A stretch of DNA of 10,015 nt, taken from assembly GCA_029058705.1 (NCBI GenBank), contig JAIDXA010000276.1:1-10015 (forward strand), read 5' to 3'. Of the stretch, positions 6,351 to 10,015 are shown in pieces. The notes below the pieces were generated by a model. The model saw only the letters and a list, made by a program, of their open reading frames with translations. It did not search any database and had not been told where the DNA came from. How positions within the stretch are numbered: the stretch's first letter is position 1; each line of letters starts with the position of its first letter. The translations under genes were made by a program, and so were the position numbers. This DNA comes from Paramuribaculum sp. GTDB lineage: Bacteria > Bacteroidota > Bacteroidia > Bacteroidales > Muribaculaceae.

Positions 6351-7688
6351 ATGGATATTAATAAAATAATGACCTCTCTCGAGATGAAACATCCGGGAGA
6401 AAAAGAGTATCTACAGGCAGTCAAAGAGGTGTTGATGTGTGTGGAGGATGTCTATAACCAGCACCCTGAATTTGAGAAAGCCAGAATTATCGAGCGCATG
6501 GTCGAGCCGGACAGGATTTTCACATTCCGTGTGACATGGACAGATGACCGCGGCGACGTTCAGACAAACATCGGTTATCGTGTGCAGTTCAACAACGCCA
6601 TCGGTCCGTACAAGGGCGGTATCCGGTTTCACGCTTCGGTCAACCTTTCGATTCTAAAATTCCTCGGCTTCGAGCAGACATTCAAAAACGCTTTGACAAC
6701 ACTTCCGATGGGAGGCGCGAAAGGCGGCTCCGATTTCTCACCCCGAGGCAAGAGCGATGCGGAAATAATGCGTTTCTGTCAGGCATTCATGCTTGAACTC
6801 TGGAAGAACATCGGAATTGACCGCGATGTGCCCGCAGGCGATATAGGAGTCGGCGGACGGGAGGTCGGATATATGTATGGAATGTATAAGAAGCTCCGCA
6901 ACGAGTGTGATGGTTCGATGACCGGCAAGGCAATGGAATTCGGCGGCTCGCGTATCCGTCCGGAGGCAACCGGATTCGGCGCTCTTTATTTCGTTCAGAG
7001 CATGCTTGCCGCCAAGGGTGAGGACATCAAGGGCAAGACAGTGGCGATTTCAGGATTCGGCAATGTTGCATGGGGGGCTGCCCTCAAGGCGACAGAGCTT
7101 GGCGCGAAGGTTGTCACCATTTCAGGTCCTGACGGATATGTCTATGACCCAGAGGGAATCTGCGGCGACAAGATCAGCCACATGCTCTATCTCCGCGCCA
7201 CGGGCGATGATATAGTCGCTCCTTATGTCGAGCAGTTCCCGGAAGCCCAGTTCTTCGCAGGCAAGAAACCATGGGAGCAGAAGGTCGACATTGCGCTTCC
7301 CTGCGCCACCCAGAACGAACTGGATGAGGCGGATGCTCTCAAACTGATTGAAAATGGAGTGATGATGGTTGCCGAAGTCTCCAATATGGGCTGTACGCCT
7401 GAGGCTATTGATGCGCTGATCAAGGCCAGAGTGACATATGCACCCGGCAAAGCGGTCAACGCGGGCGGTGTCGCCACATCGGGCCTTGAAATGAGCCAGA
7501 ATGCCATGCATCTGCAGTGGTCGGCCGAAGAGGTTGATGAAAAACTCCATGGCATCATGCGTGAGATCCATGAACAGTGTCTGAAATATGGCACAGAGCC
7601 CGACGGATATATCAACTATATGAAGGGCGCCAACATCGCAGGCTTCATGAAGGTTGCCAATGCGATGATGGGGCAGGGCGTTATCTGA
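6351..7688 (+). CDS. gdhA: Glutamate dehydrogenase, hexameric type, probably NAD-preferring
   Basis: It interconverts glutamate with 2-oxoglutarate and ammonia. ATG 6351 gives 445 residues, normal for the ~50 kDa hexameric class; an in-frame TTG at 6291 lies upstream of the predicted transcription start and is rejected. Substrate-site residues are K88 (GPYKGGIRF, 85-93), K112 (FKN), the catalytic lysine K124 (PMGGAKGGSDF, 119-129) and D164 (PAGDIGVGGREVG, 161-173). The coenzyme domain has SGFGNVAWGAA (234-244) and ISGPDGYVYDPEGI (257-270). F236 and P260 fall where NAD-specific clostridial glutamate dehydrogenase has Phe238 and Pro262, so NAD use is plausible; pipelines would probably label it NADP-specific. 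EVSNMG at 342-347 departs from the usual E-x-A-N-M-P. The gene has its own promoter and a hairpin on each side, so it is probably monocistronic. The symbol gdhA is certain only at family level; some Bacteroides use gdhB for the NAD form. Confidence 0.95.
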   Translation: MDINKIMTSLEMKHPGEKEYLQAVKEVLMCVEDVYNQHPEFEKARIIERMVEPDRIFTFRVTWTDDRGDVQTNIGYRVQFNNAIGPYKGGIRFHASVNLSILKFLGFEQTFKNALTTLPMGGAKGGSDFSPRGKSDAEIMRFCQAFMLELWKNIGIDRDVPAGDIGVGGREVGYMYGMYKKLRNECDGSMTGKAMEFGGSRIRPEATGFGALYFVQSMLAAKGEDIKGKTVAISGFGNVAWGAALKATELGAKVVTISGPDGYVYDPEGICGDKISHMLYLRATGDDIVAPYVEQFPEAQFFAGKKPWEQKVDIALPCATQNELDEADALKLIENGVMMVAEVSNMGCTPEAIDALIKARVTYAPGKAVNAGGVATSGLEMSQNAMHLQWSAEEVDEKLHGIMREIHEQCLKYGTEPDGYINYMKGANIAGFMKVANAMMGQGVI

Positions 7689-7708
7689 GATATGTTTACA
7701 TGAAATTT

Positions 7709-7739
7709 GACTCCCGGGGCCGAAAGGTTGCCGGGAGTC
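7709..7739 (+). terminator. Hairpin downstream of glutamate dehydrogenase
   Basis: GACTCCCGG (7709-7717) pairs perfectly with CCGGGAGTC (7731-7739). Inside it GGCC (7718-7721) pairs with GGTT (7726-7729) using two G-U pairs, around a GAAA tetraloop and leaving G7730 bulged. It starts 21 bases after the stop codon. A T-run is missing downstream, as with the other hairpins here, so termination is likely but not proven. Confidence 0.65.
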
Positions 7740-7768
7740 GTCGTGTAGAGAAAAAAACTATTGAAAGA

Positions 7769-7800
7769 GTTGAAAAAGCGTCGGAGTTTATGTAATTTTG
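7769..7800 (+). promoter_or_regulatory. Predicted pta-ackA promoter
   Basis: The -7 box TAATTTTG (7793-7800) matches TAnnTTTG exactly. GTTG at 7769-7772, 20 bases upstream, is a three-of-four match to the TTTG -33 element, making this the most complete promoter in the window. The expected transcription start is near 7807, giving a leader of about 75 bases before the pta ATG. The 11 bases TAATTTTGCAG are identical to those at the queA promoter (106-116). Confidence 0.65.
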
Positions 7801-7882
7801 CAGTGACGCACGCGCCGTCAGAGGCCAACATGCGCAATTCGAAAGACTCTAACCCCTACAACTTACTGTCAATTTACCCATT

Positions 7883-8899
7883 ATGACACTTTTTGAAAAG
7901 CTTACGCTCAAAGCCAAGGCTAATCCTCAGCGGATTGTGCTTCCCGAAGGTACTGAGCCACGTACTCTGACAGCCGCCAACCGAATTCTGTCTGACGGCC
8001 TTGCTGAAATCATTCTTATCGGAAACAAAGCCGACATAATGTCAATGGCGAGCGAGCTGAAACTCGCGCACATCAATCGCGCCAGAATCGTCGATCCGGC
8101 CGACGAAGAGGTCATTGACCGTTATGCTCCGCTTTTCTATGAGCTGCGTAAGAAGAAAGGAGTGACAATGGAACAGGCACGTCTGACCACTGCCAACGCG
8201 CTGTATCTCGGTTGTCTTATGGTTAAGGCAGGCGATGCCGACGGTCAGGTTGCCGGTGCGATGAACACGACTGGAAATGTTCTGCGTGCGGCGTTCCAGG
8301 TTATCAAGACCCAGCCGGGTATCGATGTTGTTTCCGGTGCGTTTCTGATGCTTTTGCCGAAAGACCTTCCGTTTGGGAAAAACGGACTTATGGTGTTTGC
8401 AGACTGTGCGGTGGTGCCGGATCCGTCGGCTAAGGAACTTGCGCAGATCGCAATATCGGCAGCCCAGACGGCGCGCGACATAGCGGGCATAGAGCCGCGC
8501 GTGGCAATGTTGAGCTTTTCGACAAAGGGAAGCGCCAGACACGAGCGTGTCGACAAGGTCATCGAGGCGACCCGTATTGCCCGTGAGATGGCGCCCGATC
8601 TTATTATCGACGGCGAGCTGCAGGCAGATGCAGCCATAGTTCCCGGTGTGGCACACACGAAGTGTCCCGACAGTCCGCTCAGCGGGCGTGCCAACGTTCT
8701 TGTGTTCCCTTCGCTTGAGGTCGGCAACATTGCCTATAAACTTGTGCAGCGTCTTGGAAATGTCCAGGCTGTAGGTCCGGTTCTCCAGGGACTTGCCGCT
8801 CCGGTCAACGATCTTTCGCGTGGATGTTTCCCCGAAGATATCTACAAGACAATCATTATGACCTGCAATCAGGCAATCGGACTTAAGGAAAATGCATGA
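7883..8899 (+). CDS. pta: Phosphate acetyltransferase (Pta)
   Basis: Pta converts acetyl-CoA and phosphate to acetyl phosphate and CoA in the cytosol, the first step of acetate formation. The ATG at 7883 gives 338 residues, the size of the short single-domain Pta class that lacks the N-terminal regulatory (DRTGG) part found in E. coli. Family motifs are RIVLPEGTEPRTLTAA at 17-32, MVKAGDADGQVAGAMNTT at 113-130, VFADCAVVPDPSA at 171-183, MLSFSTKGSA at 209-218, DGELQADAA at 243-251, CPDSPLSGRANVLVFPSL at 261-278, and APVNDLSRGC at 306-315. This rules out phosphate butyryltransferase as the better match. ackA follows after 39 bases, so the two form the usual pta-ackA operon, driven by the promoter at 7769-7800. 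Confidence 0.96.
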   Translation: MTLFEKLTLKAKANPQRIVLPEGTEPRTLTAANRILSDGLAEIILIGNKADIMSMASELKLAHINRARIVDPADEEVIDRYAPLFYELRKKKGVTMEQARLTTANALYLGCLMVKAGDADGQVAGAMNTTGNVLRAAFQVIKTQPGIDVVSGAFLMLLPKDLPFGKNGLMVFADCAVVPDPSAKELAQIAISAAQTARDIAGIEPRVAMLSFSTKGSARHERVDKVIEATRIAREMAPDLIIDGELQADAAIVPGVAHTKCPDSPLSGRANVLVFPSLEVGNIAYKLVQRLGNVQAVGPVLQGLAAPVNDLSRGCFPEDIYKTIIMTCNQAIGLKENA

Positions 8900-8938
8900 T
8901 CAGGGAGTTTATCCCCCAAAAAAGAAAATTATAGACAA

Positions 8939-10015
8939 ATGAAAATCCTTGTATTAAACTGCGGCAGCAGCTCAGTCAAATATAAACTTATAGACACGGA
9001 CACCGACGCTACAATGGCGGAGGGCGGAATTGAAAAAATCGGGCTTGAAGACGGTTTCCTCAAATTCAGGAAGCCTGACGGCTCGAAAGAAATCAAACCA
9101 CTTGGCCATATTGACCATAAACAGGCAGTCGAGGCAATTCTTCAGACACTTACGGATCCGTCGACCGGCTGTATAAAATCATACAGTGAAATCGATGCGG
9201 TCGGTCACAGGGTGGTTCACGGCGGAGAAAAGTTCGCCTCCAGTGTGCTGATCACCGACGATGTCATCCGTCAGGTCAAGGATTGCTATGATCTGGCGCC
9301 CCTGCATAATCCGGCCAACATCACAGGGATTGAGGCCATAACAGCCCTGATGCCCGATGTTCCTCAGGTCGGAGTCTTCGACACGGCATTTCATCAGACA
9401 ATGCCCGCGCGGAGCTTTATGTATGCGATTCCTTATGAATATTACAAGGAAGACGGTGTGCGACGCTATGGATTCCATGGAACGAGCCACCGCTATGTGA
9501 GCCGTCGTGCGGCAGAGTTTCTCGGACTCGATCTTGAGTCGGTCAAGATGGTAACGTGCCATGTAGGCAACGGGGGCTCGATCACGGCTGTCGACGGTGG
9601 CAAGAGCGTTGACACCTCGATGGGTCTTACACCGACCGAAGGTCTCATGATGGGAACCCGCTGCGGCGACATCGACCCCGGAGCTATCACATACCTGATG
9701 ACGAAGCATGGCATGAGCGCGGCCGACGTCCAGACACTGATCAACAAGAAAAGCGGTGTGGCGGGAGTTTCCGGTATCAGCAGCGACATGCGCGAAATCG
9801 ACGCGGCGGTAAGCGAAGGCAACGAGCGGGCTAAACTCGCACTCGACATGTATGAACTCCGCATAACGAAATATATCGGGGCATACGCGGCTGAAATGGG
9901 TGGTCTCGACGTAATTGTCTTTACCGGCGGAGTCGGCGAAAACCAGTGTGGTGTCCGTGAGAATGTGTGCGCTCCTCTGAAATTCATGGGTGTCGAAATC
10001 GATTCTGATGTGAAT
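8939..10015 (+). CDS. ackA: Acetate kinase (AckA), truncated by the window end
   Basis: AckA uses acetyl phosphate to phosphorylate ADP, releasing acetate and ATP, and completes the pathway started by Pta. The reading frame opens at ATG 8939 and stays open for 359 codons to the last base; the family is about 400 residues long, so roughly 40 are missing. The nucleotide/phosphate motif LVLNCGSSSVKYKL is at 4-17. Residues match the numbered active-site set of Methanosarcina acetate kinase: N7, R91 (VGHRVVHGG), H123 (APLHNPAN), D148 (VGVFDTAFH), F179-H180 (YGFHGTSH) and R241 (MMGTRCGDIDPG). TGGVGEN is at 329-335. The C-terminal glutamate (E384 equivalent) lies beyond the window. The start is preceded by an A-rich leader (AAAAAAGAAAATT) and no Shine-Dalgarno sequence. 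Confidence 0.97.
   Translation, partial: MKILVLNCGSSSVKYKLIDTDTDATMAEGGIEKIGLEDGFLKFRKPDGSKEIKPLGHIDHKQAVEAILQTLTDPSTGCIKSYSEIDAVGHRVVHGGEKFASSVLITDDVIRQVKDCYDLAPLHNPANITGIEAITALMPDVPQVGVFDTAFHQTMPARSFMYAIPYEYYKEDGVRRYGFHGTSHRYVSRRAAEFLGLDLESVKMVTCHVGNGGSITAVDGGKSVDTSMGLTPTEGLMMGTRCGDIDPGAITYLMTKHGMSAADVQTLINKKSGVAGVSGISSDMREIDAAVSEGNERAKLALDMYELRITKYIGAYAAEMGGLDVIVFTGGVGENQCGVRENVCAPLKFMGVEIDSDVN

Noticed and set aside
6622..6637. GTTTCACG parS-like half-site in the glutamate dehydrogenase gene
   Set aside because: Only the left half matches; the right half is unrelated, and the bases encode conserved residues (IRFHAS).
8042..8656. Antisense reading frame of 204 codons opposite pta
   Set aside because: pta is unmistakable on the + strand; the antisense product shows no family features and no promoter of its own.
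9179..9987. Two long antisense frames opposite ackA
   Set aside because: They are shadows of the highly conserved acetate kinase frame, which runs off the window end and is therefore easily missed.

Overview
The window is a stretch of housekeeping chromosome, all genes on the + strand, most likely from a member of the Bacteroidota, order Bacteroidales. Four things point there. Three promoters carry the TAnnTTTG -7 box typical of this phylum. None of the seven starts that can be inspected has a clear Shine-Dalgarno sequence, and the leaders are A-rich. QueA is the long (~400 residue) form. A DUF5683 membrane protein sits directly behind parAB. The roughly even base composition would suit a Muribaculaceae-like gut bacterium, but that family-level placement is a guess.

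Layout: (1) 1-183, leader with a hairpin and a queA promoter. (2) queA (184-1395), the penultimate part of queuosine tRNA modification. (3) 1396-1559, an intergenic region with a 13-bp inverted repeat whose arms match the two halves of a parS centromere site in reversed order. (4) parA, parB, a DUF5683 protein and an MltD-like LysM lytic transglycosylase (1560-6184), closely spaced and probably one transcription unit that joins chromosome partition to envelope and peptidoglycan work. (5) 6185-6350, a very strong 20-bp-arm hairpin followed by a promoter. (6) A hexameric-type glutamate dehydrogenase (6351-7688), with coenzyme-pocket residues that look NAD-type. (7) A hairpin, a promoter, then pta (7883-8899) and ackA (8939 to the window edge, truncated), the acetyl-CoA to acetate pathway that yields ATP.

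The genes fall into three functional blocks: tRNA modification, chromosome segregation plus cell wall, and central fermentative and nitrogen metabolism (glutamate/2-oxoglutarate and acetate production). No mobile element, CRISPR array, tRNA, rRNA or defence system was seen. There is no clear sign of a wholly new system. The points most worth a second look are the reversed parS-like half-sites in front of parA, the coenzyme assignment of the glutamate dehydrogenase, the uncharacterised DUF5683 protein in the partition operon, and several unusually perfect inverted repeats. No stretch without a gene exceeds 300 bases.
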